From the NCBI GenBank assembly GCA_018240435.1, contig JAFEFT010000019.1:1-42354 (forward strand): a stretch of DNA of 42,354 bases, read 5' to 3'. The DNA comes from Pseudomonadota bacterium. GTDB lineage: Bacteria; Pseudomonadota; Gammaproteobacteria; Xanthomonadales; Xanthomonadaceae. The position numbers and the translations under genes were made by a program. Positions 24,303 through 33,545 of this stretch are shown here, piece after piece; position 1 is the stretch's first letter, and the number at the start of each line of letters is the position of its first letter. The notes below the pieces were generated by a model. It searched no databases, was not told where the DNA came from, and was given only the letters and a program-made list of their open reading frames with translations.

Positions 24303-25637
24303 ATGAAAGCCCTGCTCACCACGCTGGCCATCGCCATCGCCATGCCCGCGCTATCGACCACGATCGCCATTGCCGCGCCAGCACCCGGCGTGCAGCCCGC
24401 GACCGACCCGACGGCCATCGCAACGTCGCTGCTCGATCAACTCGACGCCGGGCGCTACGCCGCCGCGCATGCAAGCTTCAGCCCGGACATGGCCAAAGCG
24501 GTGGGCGCGACGCAGTTGCAAACGATCTGGAAATCGTTGCCGCAGCAGTTCGGTGCGTTCCAGAAACGCGGCGCGGCGAGCGTAAAGCAGGTCGATGGAA
24601 TGAACGTGGTCACCATCCCGCTGGCGTTCGACCGCGGCACCCTCGACGCCCGCATCGCCATCGACGGCCACGGCAAGGTCGCGGGCTTCCTGATCCAGCC
24701 GGCACCACCGCCCGCCGTGGCCGCGCGCACCGACCTGCCCGCGCACGAGGTGAGCTTCGCGCCACCGGGCCGCAGCACCTTGCCCGGCACCGTGTTGCTG
24801 CCCAAGGGCGCCGGGCCGTTTCCGGCAGTGGTGCTGGTGCATGGCTCCGGGCCGAACGATCGCGACGAAACCGTCGGCGGCACGCGCGTGTTCCGCGACC
24901 TCGCCGAGGGTCTGGCCGATCGCGGCATCGCCTCGCTGCGCTACGACAAGCGAACCAAGGTGCATCCCGACGAGTTCAAGGGTGCCTTCAGCATCGACGA
25001 CGAAACCACCGACGATGCGGTGGCGGCAGTCGCCTTCCTGCGCACGCAGCCGGACATCGACGGCAAGCGCATCTACGTCGTCGGCCACAGCCAGGGCGCG
25101 ATGATGGCCCCGAGGATCGCACAAGAGGCGACAGCGCAGGTGCGCGGACTGGTGCTGATGGCAGCGCCGGCGCGGCATCTGGAAGACATCCTCGTCGATC
25201 AAAACGAATACATGGCGCATCTGCAAGGTGCGCCCGACGCAAAGACGCAGGCGCAACTGGAGGCTCTGAAAAAAGCGGTCGCCGCGGTCAAGGCGATCAC
25301 CGCCGCCACGCCGGCGACGCAGCACTTCCTGCTCGACCTGCCGGCGAGCTATTGGCTGAGCTTGCAGCACTACGATGATGTCGCGGTCGCCCGCACGCTC
25401 ACCCAGCCGCTGCTGATCCTGCAAGGCGGGCGCGACTTTCAGGTCACCGCGCCCGACTGGAAACGCTGGCGCGACGCCTTCGGTCACGATCCGCGTGCGA
25501 GCTTCCACACCTATCCGGCGCTCAATCACCTGTTCGTCGCCGGCAAAGGTCCGGGATCGCTCGCCGAGTACGCCACGCCGGCGCACGTCGATCCGCAGGT
25601 GATCGCCGATATCGCGCGCTGGATCGGCGCACACTGA
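24303..25637 (+). CDS. Secreted alpha/beta hydrolase with N-terminal DUF3887-like domain
   Basis: A 444-residue protein with a signal peptide (about 1-25). Residues 36-130 resemble DUF3887, a NTF2-like domain found before hydrolases, and residues 148-444 form an alpha/beta-hydrolase of the serine aminopeptidase type. Visible are the oxyanion stretch HGSGPNDRDE (180-189), nucleophile Ser263 (GHSQG), the acid in LQGGRDFQV and the His in YPALNHLF. It probably hydrolyses an ester or amide in the periplasm; the substrate is unknown. GGAG lies 9 bases before the ATG. Confidence 0.88.
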   Translation: MKALLTTLAIAIAMPALSTTIAIAAPAPGVQPATDPTAIATSLLDQLDAGRYAAAHASFSPDMAKAVGATQLQTIWKSLPQQFGAFQKRGAASVKQVDGMNVVTIPLAFDRGTLDARIAIDGHGKVAGFLIQPAPPPAVAARTDLPAHEVSFAPPGRSTLPGTVLLPKGAGPFPAVVLVHGSGPNDRDETVGGTRVFRDLAEGLADRGIASLRYDKRTKVHPDEFKGAFSIDDETTDDAVAAVAFLRTQPDIDGKRIYVVGHSQGAMMAPRIAQEATAQVRGLVLMAAPARHLEDILVDQNEYMAHLQGAPDAKTQAQLEALKKAVAAVKAITAATPATQHFLLDLPASYWLSLQHYDDVAVARTLTQPLLILQGGRDFQVTAPDWKRWRDAFGHDPRASFHTYPALNHLFVAGKGPGSLAEYATPAHVDPQVIADIARWIGAH

Positions 25638-25664
25638 CGCGATTGCCGGCCACCGGATCCGACC

Positions 25665-26213
25665 ATGATCCGTCGCTTCGACATCATCGAGCCCGACGGT
25701 GACCCGCGCCTGGCGCTGGCGCTATGGATGTTTCTGCCAGCCGTGGTGGTGCTGGCGGCGGTGTACATCCTGGTCAAGCCGACGCCGCCGCCGTTCCTGC
25801 CGATTCCGATCGTGGCGGTGATGGCCTTGCAGATCGTGATGATCGGTCGCTGGATCGAACGTCGGCAGGTCGAACTCGACGACGATCTGCTGCGCGTGCA
25901 GGCCGGCAGCGGCAAGCTGGAGATCGCGGTGACCGACCTCGATCCGGGCCATGCCAAGGTGCTGAGCCTGGCCGAGCATCCCGAGTTCAAACCGTTCATG
26001 CGCACCGGCGGGCTGGCCTTGCCCGGCTTGGCGCTGGGCTGGTTCCGCACCCGCAAGCTGTTGCGCCTGTTCTGCCTGCTCACCGACCGCCAGCGCGTAC
26101 TGATGTTGCCCGCCCGCGACGGCAAGCGCGTCGTGCTGCTCAGCCTCAAGCGCCCCGACGAACTGCTCGCTGCACTGCGCGCAGCCGATGACCGCCGCGC
26201 GCAGCAACGGTAA
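25665..26213 (+). CDS. Small membrane protein, unknown function
   Basis: A 182-residue protein with two hydrophobic helices (about 16-37 and 45-62) followed by a soluble beta-rich domain containing RRQVELDDDLLRVQAGSGKL and RQRVLMLPARDGKRVVLLS, a pattern resembling bacterial PH-like proteins. It lies 27 bases after the hydrolase gene and 10 bases before the VanY-like gene, so it is probably in their operon. The function is not recognised. Confidence 0.65.
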   Translation: MIRRFDIIEPDGDPRLALALWMFLPAVVVLAAVYILVKPTPPPFLPIPIVAVMALQIVMIGRWIERRQVELDDDLLRVQAGSGKLEIAVTDLDPGHAKVLSLAEHPEFKPFMRTGGLALPGLALGWFRTRKLLRLFCLLTDRQRVLMLPARDGKRVVLLSLKRPDELLAALRAADDRRAQQR

Positions 26214-26223
26214 GCTTGCGCGC

Positions 26224-27000
26224 ATGAAACATCCCGAACGGCGATTGCTCAACACGCTGCATGTCGAAGCCGTTCCCGCGTGGCTGGCGCGCGCGCGCGG
26301 CAACGCCAGCGCACGCCGGCTGGCGCAGGCCGACTGGCTGTTGCGGCGCAAGCGCGATGGCCGCTTCCTCGCCGCCATCGCCGGTGCCGCGGTACATCCG
26401 CTCGATGGTGTACGTCTGGCCGCGGAACCCGGCGTCGGCGCAGCCTTGACCGCGATCGCCCGCGATGCCGGCACGATCGTCGAGCTCGATCCGAATGCGC
26501 AACCGTTTTCGGAATTGGCCATCCCGGCCGATTACGGCACCGTGCATGGGTTGCACGCGATTGCCGAACCGGCGGCGTTGCAACTGGCCGAGTTCGATCG
26601 CTATCGTCGCCCGTTATGGCTGCATGCGGATGCAGCGCGGGCGTGGCGCAGCCTGCGCGGCGCCGCCCATCGCGACGGCGTGATGCTCGATGCGATCTCC
26701 GGCTATCGCAGCCACGCCTACCAGTACGGCATCTTCGCGCGCAAGCTCGCACGCGGACAGACGCTGGCGCAGATCCTCACCGTCAACACGCCGCCGGGCT
26801 ACAGCGAGCACCATTCCGGACGCGCGCTCGACATCGGCGCGCCGGGGCAGCCGCCGGCCGAGGAAAGCTTCGAGGCGACGCCGGCATTCGCGTGGCTGAC
26901 GCAGCACGCCGGCGCGTTCGGCTTCACCCTGAGCTATCCGCGCGACAACCGGCACGGCATCGTCTACGAGCCGTGGCATTGGGCTTTTCGCGACCGCTGA
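26224..27000 (+). CDS. VanY-type D-alanyl-D-alanine carboxypeptidase family protein
   Basis: A 258-residue protein whose C-terminal half is a VanY-type zinc peptidase: ISGYRSHAYQ, then SEHHSGRALDIG (the SxHxxGxAxD zinc motif) and EPWHW, the third His ligand. Such enzymes trim the terminal D-Ala of peptidoglycan stem peptides. The N-terminal ~130 residues are not recognised, and no signal peptide or membrane anchor is visible, which is odd for a peptidoglycan enzyme. The longer frame starting at 26188 overlaps the upstream gene and is less likely. Confidence 0.85.
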   Translation: MKHPERRLLNTLHVEAVPAWLARARGNASARRLAQADWLLRRKRDGRFLAAIAGAAVHPLDGVRLAAEPGVGAALTAIARDAGTIVELDPNAQPFSELAIPADYGTVHGLHAIAEPAALQLAEFDRYRRPLWLHADAARAWRSLRGAAHRDGVMLDAISGYRSHAYQYGIFARKLARGQTLAQILTVNTPPGYSEHHSGRALDIGAPGQPPAEESFEATPAFAWLTQHAGAFGFTLSYPRDNRHGIVYEPWHWAFRDR

Positions 27001-27027
27001 TCGCCGGCGCGCGAGTGCGCCGCCGCG

Positions 27028-27765
27028 TCAATCCTGCGAGCGTCGCACTGGTTTGGCCGCGCCATTGGTCGCGCGCGGCGTCCTGGCAGGCACCGTTTTC
27101 TTTTCCTTCGTGACCACCGTGGTCACTTTCGTCGCATCGGCGATCCGCCACAGATACAGCCCGGCCAGCGTGCGATACGGCCCCCAGACTTCGCCGCGCG
27201 ATGCCAGCTGCTTCGGCGTCGGCATCGCATCGAGGCCATCGACGATCTGCGCGCCCTTGCGAATGCCCAGATCGTCCACCGGCAGCACATCGGGCCGACC
27301 GAGACGAAACATCAACATCATCTGCACCGTCCACGCGCCGATGCCGCGCACCGCGCCGAGCGCGGCGATGATGGCGGCATCGTCCATCGTCGCCATCGCC
27401 CGCACGTCGGGAATCTCGCCGCGCTCGCTGCGCGCGGCCAGATCGCGCAGCGCCAACACCTTGTTGCCCGATACGCCACAAGCGCGCAGGCCGGCATCAT
27501 CCACCCGCGCCAGCGAATCGGCGTGCAGCACTCTGGAAGCCGTCGCCACCTCGACCCGCGCGACGATGGTCGCCGCCGCCTTGCCGGACAATTGCTGGTA
27601 GAGGATCGAACGCGCCAGCGCATCGGTGACATCGAAGCGTTGCCGCCAGCGGGCATGCGCGGCAATGGTGTCCACCTTGCCCATCCACTTCGCCAGCGCG
27701 CGATCGCGCCGACGCAGGTGGGCATGTGCGAGCGCGACGTCGAACCCTCTGGAGATGCGCTTCAT
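27028..27765 (-). CDS. DNA-3-methyladenine glycosylase, HhH-GPD (AlkA/MAG type)
   Basis: A 245-residue base-excision repair glycosylase. The helix-hairpin-helix GVSGNKVLALRDL lies near residue 97 and GIGAWTVQMMLMFRLGR at 141-157, followed by the catalytic Asp165 in LPVDDLG. It removes alkylated purines such as 3-methyladenine. The C-terminal ~33 residues are a basic low-complexity tail (KEKKTVPAR, AAKPVRRSQD) outside the fold, probably aiding DNA binding. It lies 63 bases downstream of the GldG-like gene on the same strand. Confidence 0.88.
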   Translation of the reverse strand: MKRISRGFDVALAHAHLRRRDRALAKWMGKVDTIAAHARWRQRFDVTDALARSILYQQLSGKAAATIVARVEVATASRVLHADSLARVDDAGLRACGVSGNKVLALRDLAARSERGEIPDVRAMATMDDAAIIAALGAVRGIGAWTVQMMLMFRLGRPDVLPVDDLGIRKGAQIVDGLDAMPTPKQLASRGEVWGPYRTLAGLYLWRIADATKVTTVVTKEKKTVPARTPRATNGAAKPVRRSQD

Positions 27766-27828
27766 CGCGGTGCTCCGTTCGTTGTGCTTGGCGACGCTGC
27801 GGTTGCGCCAGCGCTCGGCGCGACGTCG

Positions 27829-29676
27829 TCAGGCGGCCGGCCGGCGTCGCCGCCACCACGCAAGCCAGCCGGCGATCAGGCTCAGCAGCAGCGGCACACC
27901 GAGGATGTCGAGCAGTTTGATCCGTGTTTCCATCGCCTCGATGCTGGCGTTGAGCTGCCGCTGCACGTCGCGCAACTGGCTGCGCACCTGCTGGCGCTGC
28001 TGCTGGAACCGGGTCAACTCGGCACGCTGGCCGGCATCGAGCGCGGCCGTGCCTTCCTTGCCTGCCTGCAGTTGCGCCAGACGCACTTCCATCGCCTTGA
28101 GCTGGTCCTGCAATTGCTGTTGTTTGCCGCGCAGGTTCTGATCGGCGCGCTCTTGCATCTTCAGGATGCGGGTGAACGGCCGCACGAAGCCCTGGCGCGC
28201 GCGCAGGCCGATCAGATCCGGCGTGCCGACCAGGTTGTCCACCGCGTTGGCGACGAAATCGCCGTTCTTGGCGAACGGATTGAGCAGACGGCGACCGAAG
28301 AAATCCTGCGCGCGCACCCACATGCGGTCGCTGAGCACGTCGGTGTCGGCGACCACGATGATGTTCGCCTTCTGTCGCGCCTGCCCGATGTGGCCAGCGT
28401 CGTGGCGATCCGGGAAGGCGCTGGCAAGCGGGCCGGCGAAGCGTGCGGCCAGCACAAACGCCTTGCCGGCGGGCTTGTAACCTTCGGCCAGTTGCTGCGG
28501 ATCGCTCTGCAGCCGGACGCGATCGGCGTCGACCAGATCGGCGCCGGTGGAGCTCAGCGCCAACGGCTCCATCGCCAGCGTGCTGCCCGGCGCGAGCGCG
28601 AGCGCGCCGGCGGTGGAGAAGTTGAGCGAGTCCAGCTGCGCCGAGACGACGTCGTCCTGGTTCAGGCCATCCCTGGTCAAGCCGATCAACACCGGGTTGG
28701 CGACCAGCTGCCCGGTCTGGCGATCCTGGACCTGCAAGGCGTTGCGTGGGTCACGCACCACCTTGCCAGGGTCGAAGGCGATGCCCCAGCCCTTGAACAA
28801 GGCGGCCGGATCCGACGCCACGACCGGGGTCAAACCGCCGCCCGGCGCCGGCCGTGGCTGGCTTTGCGCCAGCGGATCGGCCTCGGCATCGGGATCGACG
28901 AACACCAGCAGGCGGCCGCCACGCATCACGAACTGGTCGATGGCGTACTGGGTGTCCGCGGACAGATCCTTGGGATGGATCAGGATCAGCAGGTCGACGT
29001 CGCTGCCGATCGAAGTGGGATTGGCTTGCAGCCGACGCAATTCGTAGGACTTGGCCAGTTCGCCATCGATCGCCCAGCCCGGCGTCACCTGACCGCTGGC
29101 CGGATCGAAGCCCGGGCCACTGGGCAACGACGACAGCACCGCCAGCACCGGCTTGTGCGCGCTCGCCAGCGACACGATCAGGCGGGCGATGTCGTACTCG
29201 AGGAAAACTTCCTTGCCCGGCTCGAAGAACGGGTCGATCGAGCGCGTGCCGCGCGCATTGCTGCCGACCAGCCCGAAATAGATCGGAGCGCTGTCCACGC
29301 CCACCGGCACCGCCTGCAGGCCCGCCTGCGCCGCCTGATCCTCGGCATCGCTGAAAGGCTGCGGATCGATCACGTCCAGGGTGATCGTGCCATGCGACCG
29401 CGCCGCCATTTCCTGCAGCAGCTCGCGCACCCGCTGCGCATACGAGCGCAGGCCGGGCAGGTTGCGCATCGCCTTGTCGGAAACGAACAACTGCAGGTGG
29501 ATCGGCTCGCGATTGCCCTGCAGGATGTGCAAGGTGCCCGGCGAGAGCGTGTACAAGCGGTTGGCGGTCAGGTCCAGGCGCGCGCCGCGCAGCAGCGTCC
29601 CGCTGGCGAACACCAGCGCCACGAAGGCGACGGCGAGCAAGGACAGGGCGATCGGCAGCGGCAGGCGTCGGGCCAT
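27829..29676 (-). CDS. GldG-like substrate-binding subunit of an ABC system
   Basis: A 615-residue protein of the Gldg family. There is one N-terminal membrane helix (about 7-28) followed by DLTANRLYTLSPGTLHIL, the family hallmark, then a large extracytoplasmic GIFT/ABC-type domain, a coiled-coil (about 520-590, Gln/Arg/Leu-rich) and a second helix near the C-terminus ending in basic residues. It partners with the permease and ATPase genes immediately upstream; in Bacteroidetes such GldAFG systems support gliding, but in Proteobacteria their role is unknown. The start is one base after the permease stop. Confidence 0.88.
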   Translation of the reverse strand: MARRLPLPIALSLLAVAFVALVFASGTLLRGARLDLTANRLYTLSPGTLHILQGNREPIHLQLFVSDKAMRNLPGLRSYAQRVRELLQEMAARSHGTITLDVIDPQPFSDAEDQAAQAGLQAVPVGVDSAPIYFGLVGSNARGTRSIDPFFEPGKEVFLEYDIARLIVSLASAHKPVLAVLSSLPSGPGFDPASGQVTPGWAIDGELAKSYELRRLQANPTSIGSDVDLLILIHPKDLSADTQYAIDQFVMRGGRLLVFVDPDAEADPLAQSQPRPAPGGGLTPVVASDPAALFKGWGIAFDPGKVVRDPRNALQVQDRQTGQLVANPVLIGLTRDGLNQDDVVSAQLDSLNFSTAGALALAPGSTLAMEPLALSSTGADLVDADRVRLQSDPQQLAEGYKPAGKAFVLAARFAGPLASAFPDRHDAGHIGQARQKANIIVVADTDVLSDRMWVRAQDFFGRRLLNPFAKNGDFVANAVDNLVGTPDLIGLRARQGFVRPFTRILKMQERADQNLRGKQQQLQDQLKAMEVRLAQLQAGKEGTAALDAGQRAELTRFQQQRQQVRSQLRDVQRQLNASIEAMETRIKLLDILGVPLLLSLIAGWLAWWRRRRPAA

Positions 29677-29677
29677 G

Positions 29678-30412
29678 TCAGTCCGCCTTCCTGCGTTCGA
29701 CCACCAGCACGCAAGCCAGCAGCCAGGCCACGATCGCCAGCGTGAAGAAGGCGACGTCGCGCAGGTCGAGCAGGCCGCGCGCGATCGCCTCGAAATGGGC
29801 CAGGAAACTCAGCTGCGCAATGGCATCGGCCAACGCCGCCGGCAGCAGCGCACGCACCACTTCCTGCACCAGCGGGTAGCCCATCAGCAGGAACACGAAG
29901 CACACCGCAGCGGTGAGGATGAAGGCCACCACCTGATTGCGCGTGGCCGCCGACAGGCATTGGCCGACGGCGAGAAAGGCCCCCGCCATCAGCCAGCTGC
30001 CGATGTAGCTGGCGGCGATCACGCCGTTGTCGGGGTGGCCGAGGTAATTCACCGTCAGCCACATCGGGAACGTCAGCACCAGCGCCACGCCGAGGAAGCA
30101 CCAGGCGGCAAGGAACTTGCCCAGCACCACCTGCCAGGTCGGCAACGGCAACGTCAGCAGCACCTCGATGGTGCCACTGGCGCGCTCCTCGGCCCACAGC
30201 CGCATCGCCAGCGCCGGCACGATGAACAGATACAGCCACGGATGGAAGGCGAAGAACGGTTGCAGATCCGACTGCCCACGCTCGAAATAGCCGCCGAGGT
30301 AGAAAGGCAAGGCGGCGGCGAGCATCAGGAAGATCACCGTGAACACGTAGGCCACCGGCGTTGCCAGGCAACTGCCCCATTCGCGGCGGAATACCGTCCA
30401 GGTCGCGCTCAT
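29678..30412 (-). CDS. ABC-2 type permease (GldF-like)
   Basis: A 244-residue permease with about six hydrophobic helices, starting TWTVFRREWGSCLATPVAYV and containing RLWAEERASGTIEVLLTLPL, the hallmark of ABC-2 permeases of the GldF/NosY group. It overlaps the ATPase gene by ATGA and is separated by one base from the GldG-like gene, so the three are translated together. Confidence 0.9.
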   Translation of the reverse strand: MSATWTVFRREWGSCLATPVAYVFTVIFLMLAAALPFYLGGYFERGQSDLQPFFAFHPWLYLFIVPALAMRLWAEERASGTIEVLLTLPLPTWQVVLGKFLAAWCFLGVALVLTFPMWLTVNYLGHPDNGVIAASYIGSWLMAGAFLAVGQCLSAATRNQVVAFILTAAVCFVFLLMGYPLVQEVVRALLPAALADAIAQLSFLAHFEAIARGLLDLRDVAFFTLAIVAWLLACVLVVERRKAD

Positions 30413-31338
30413 CGGGCGCCGTCGCCGAGGGTGAGGCTGCGGAAGACATCGTCGAGCCGGCCGCGTTCGCGGCGCAGATCGGCACAGGCGACGCCGCGCA
30501 TCGCGAGGCGTTCGCCGATCGCCGCCGACAGCTCGGCGCCGGCGACCGGGATGACCACGAGGCGATCGCCGGTTTCCTCGGCCTCGATCGCCTTCACGCC
30601 CTGCATGCCCTCCAGCGCCGAACGCGCCGCCACGCTGTCGCCGACTTGCAGCGATACCGCGCCGTGATAGCGCGATCGCCGTTCCAGTTCCTCCGGCGTG
30701 GAATCGACCTTGATGGCGCCTTGCGCGATCACGATCACGCGCGTGCACAGCGCCTGCACTTCTTCGAGGATGTGGGTGGAGATGACGATGGCGCGATCGC
30801 GCGCCATCTCGCGGATCAACCGCCGCACGTCGTGCTTCTGGTTGGGATCGAGGCCATCGGTGGGTTCGTCGAGCAGCAGCACGCGGGGGTCGTGGACGAT
30901 CGCCGCCGCCAGCGCGACGCGACGACGAAAGCCCTTCGACAGCGTATCGATGCGCTGACCGAGCACCGACGCCAGCGCCAGCCGCTCGACCACTTCGGCG
31001 ATACGGCGCAGGCGCGTCGCCGGCTCCAGCCGGTGCGCATCGGCGACGAAGCGCAGGAAGGCCTGCACGCGCATCTCGCCATAACTGGGCGCACCCTCGG
31101 GCAAGTAGCCCAGGCAGCGTCGCGCCGCCAGCGGCGCGGCGGCGACATCATGGCCGCAGATGCGGGCGCTGCCGCTGCTGGGCGCCAGAAAGCCGGCCAG
31201 CATCCGCATCGTCGTCGACTTGCCGGCGCCATTGGGGCCGAGAAAACCCATGACCTCGCCGGCGCCGACGGCGAAGCTGATGCCATCGACGGCGGTGGTG
31301 CGCCCGTAGCGCTTGCTCAGTTGCGAGGTTTCGATCAT
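30409..31338 (-). CDS. ABC transporter ATP-binding protein (GldA-like)
   Basis: A 309-residue ATPase with Walker A GPNGAGKS (34-41), an atypical signature LSKGFRRRV, Walker B VLLLDEPTDGLDP and the switch His in ISTHILEE; the C-terminal ~80 residues are the extension usual in GldA/CcmA-type proteins. It powers the permease encoded next on the same strand. The ATG at 31338 is chosen; a longer frame to 31374 lacks support. Confidence 0.92.
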   Translation of the reverse strand: MIETSQLSKRYGRTTAVDGISFAVGAGEVMGFLGPNGAGKSTTMRMLAGFLAPSSGSARICGHDVAAAPLAARRCLGYLPEGAPSYGEMRVQAFLRFVADAHRLEPATRLRRIAEVVERLALASVLGQRIDTLSKGFRRRVALAAAIVHDPRVLLLDEPTDGLDPNQKHDVRRLIREMARDRAIVISTHILEEVQALCTRVIVIAQGAIKVDSTPEELERRSRYHGAVSLQVGDSVAARSALEGMQGVKAIEAEETGDRLVVIPVAGAELSAAIGERLAMRGVACADLRRERGRLDDVFRSLTLGDGAR

Positions 31339-31503
31339 CGGGAAGCAACGACCGTGGCCAGGCCCGCACGCCATCGGTGACGGCAGGCGAACCCATGCGA
31401 TCGCCTTGCGACCGGCATCGATCGGGAAAGTTCCGCGGCACGCGCGCGGCGCGTCGAGGCCACGCGCCCGGCCCGGCTCGTCACCGGCATCACCCGGAAC
31501 GGA

Positions 31504-32604
31504 TTACTTGGCGCCCGCCGCCTTGATCGGCCAGAACAGGTTGAAGCTGCCATCAGGCGTGAACGAGGCGGCAACGCCCTTGTTGTAGGTCTCATAGGGG
31601 TGATCGCCCAGCGCCACCGAGTGCACCACCGCCCACGCCTTCATCTGCTGGCGCATCACCGACAACTGCCCCATGTGCCCGGCGTAGGTGGTGGTGACCG
31701 CCGTGCCGGCCGGCGCCTGCACATACTTCACCGGGTTGCCGCCGGTGGCGTCGATCTTGATGTCCAGCGCCGCCGGCGTGGCGTCGGCGGCCGTCGGCGC
31801 CTCGCCCTTCTTGCGCACCGGCACCGCCAGTTCGAACGAGTAGACATCGGCACCGAAATCGTCGGTGATGACGCGACGCGGGCCGGCTTCCTCGAGGCCG
31901 TTCTTTTCCATCACCTGCTGCAGCCATTTGTCCTGCGTCATCATCGCCGATTGCAGCTCGGCGTTGTCGCGCTTGGCCTTGGTCGGCGCCACCAGCAGGT
32001 TGGCGGCCGGCGTCTTGACCACCGTCGGCGCCACTTCGAGCTGGGTGTAATCGAATTTGGGAATGGTGTTGATGAAGTTGTTGAGCGTGTTGAGCGAGGA
32101 CTTCATCGGATCGCCGACGCTGCGCGAGACATACAGGCCCGCGTAGCGGCCAAACAGGTTCCAGCCGTAGTCGACGTCGTATTCCTGGGTGATCTGCACC
32201 GCTTGCTTCTGCGGGCCGACCTTCTCGAAGACGAATTTCATCCGCTTGTTGTCGCCGTAGTCGCCGTTGTTGACCTCGATGCTGATGCTCTTGCCCGGGT
32301 CGATGGCGGTGATGCGCCAGGAGCCACTGCCGACCAGCCCGCTGGCGGAGGCGTAATCCATCTGCGCACCGACGCCGGTGGCGGCGCCGGAAAAGGTGAA
32401 TTTCGTCTGCGGATCGGCCGAATGCATCGGCATCCACTCGGGCGCATGACCAAAGCCGGACAGCAGGTCGAACACCACCGGCAGCGCGCGGCTGGTTTCG
32501 ATCGACTGCGAAACGTGCCGCTTCTCGGGCAGGAAAACGCCGACCACGACGAAGATCACCACGCAGATCACCACGGCGATCAGGAACTCAATGAAACGAA
32601 TCAT
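31504..32604 (-). CDS. Membrane-anchored SRPBCC (START-like) protein
   Basis: A 366-residue protein with one N-terminal membrane helix (residues 5-27), an SRPBCC-type domain (about 33-180; VFDLLSGFGHAPEWMP, then GSWRITAIDPGKSISIEV) and a C-terminal part resembling GyrI-like effector-binding folds (about 235-360). SRPBCC domains bind hydrophobic ligands in a cavity. A lipid or steroid-like ligand at the membrane is possible but unproven. GGAG lies 7 bases before the ATG. It is downstream of the two-component genes on the same strand, with 268 bases between. Confidence 0.75.
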   Translation of the reverse strand: MIRFIEFLIAVVICVVIFVVVGVFLPEKRHVSQSIETSRALPVVFDLLSGFGHAPEWMPMHSADPQTKFTFSGAATGVGAQMDYASASGLVGSGSWRITAIDPGKSISIEVNNGDYGDNKRMKFVFEKVGPQKQAVQITQEYDVDYGWNLFGRYAGLYVSRSVGDPMKSSLNTLNNFINTIPKFDYTQLEVAPTVVKTPAANLLVAPTKAKRDNAELQSAMMTQDKWLQQVMEKNGLEEAGPRRVITDDFGADVYSFELAVPVRKKGEAPTAADATPAALDIKIDATGGNPVKYVQAPAGTAVTTTYAGHMGQLSVMRQQMKAWAVVHSVALGDHPYETYNKGVAASFTPDGSFNLFWPIKAAGAK

Positions 32605-32814
32605 TCGCGGTCTCCAGAAAGTCGGTCACGCCCGGCCAGCCCCATGACCGGCGGGTGCGGCCCGGCGACGGGGTTCCCGTCGCGGGGCGGCAAGGCGGCA
32701 ATCCTAGCAGATTGTCGCCGGTTTGCTGGCCGCCGACCGCGCGATGGGTGACGCGCGCGGCAACTCCGGGACGACCCGCCGTGGCCACCCGCCGGGCAGG
32801 CGGCCACGGCGACA

Positions 32815-32859
32815 GCCGATGCGGTGGCGGCCGATGCGGTGGCGGCCGATGCGGTGGCA
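32815..32859. repeat. 15-bp tandem repeat, three copies
   Basis: GCCGATGCGGTGGCG occurs three times head to tail (last copy ends in A), just beyond the stop of the response regulator. The period is a multiple of three, but no supported gene reads through it. Confidence 0.9.
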
Positions 32860-32872
32860 CCGCCCGCGCGCG

Positions 32873-33514
32873 CTACACCAGGCCCAGCTCGAACGCCTTG
32901 AGCACGGCGCGGGTGCGATCGCGCACGCCGAGCTTGGACAAGATGTTCGAGACGTGGTTCTTGACCGTGCCTTCGGCCACCCGCAGCGAATTGGCGATCT
33001 CCTTGTTGGAAAACCCGCCGGACATCAGGCGCAGGATCTCGGTCTCGCGATCGGTCAGCGGATCGGGGCGATCGAGGCTGACGAAGGAGTTGTTCATGTG
33101 TTCCAGCCCCGACAGCAGGCGCTGGGTCACCGCCGGCTGCACCAGCGAGCCGCCGCTGGCGACGGTGTGGATCGCCGCGACCAGTTGCTCCAGCGACACG
33201 TCCTTGAGCAGGTAGCCGCGGGCTCCGGCCTTGATGCCGGCCAGCACCAGTTGATCGTCGTCGAAGGTGGTGAGGATGATCGTCGGCGGCAGCTGCTGCA
33301 TGGCACCCAATGCGCGCAGGGCTTCCAGCCCGGACATCACCGGCATGCGCATGTCCATCAACACCACGTCGGGCTTGATCTGCGGTATCAACTCGACCGC
33401 CTGGCGGCCATCGGCGGCTTCGGCAACCACTTCGACATCGTCGGCCAGCGCCAGCAGCGAGCGGATGCCCTGGCGCACCAGGGTCTGGTCGTCCACCAGG
33501 CACACGCGGATCAT
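32873..33514 (-). CDS. NarL/FixJ-family response regulator (DesR-like)
   Basis: A 213-residue regulator: receiver domain 1-120 with acidic Asp8-Asp9, phospho-acceptor Asp54 (LMDMRMP) and Lys104 (YLLKD), then a LuxR-type helix-turn-helix at about 150-210 (LTDRETEILRLMSGGFSNKE). It is encoded 31 bases after its sensor kinase. The target genes are not shown by sequence. Confidence 0.93.
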   Translation of the reverse strand: MIRVCLVDDQTLVRQGIRSLLALADDVEVVAEAADGRQAVELIPQIKPDVVLMDMRMPVMSGLEALRALGAMQQLPPTIILTTFDDDQLVLAGIKAGARGYLLKDVSLEQLVAAIHTVASGGSLVQPAVTQRLLSGLEHMNNSFVSLDRPDPLTDRETEILRLMSGGFSNKEIANSLRVAEGTVKNHVSNILSKLGVRDRTRAVLKAFELGLV

Positions 33515-33545
33515 CGGGCGTTCTCCATGGCAGGTGCAGGGGTGA

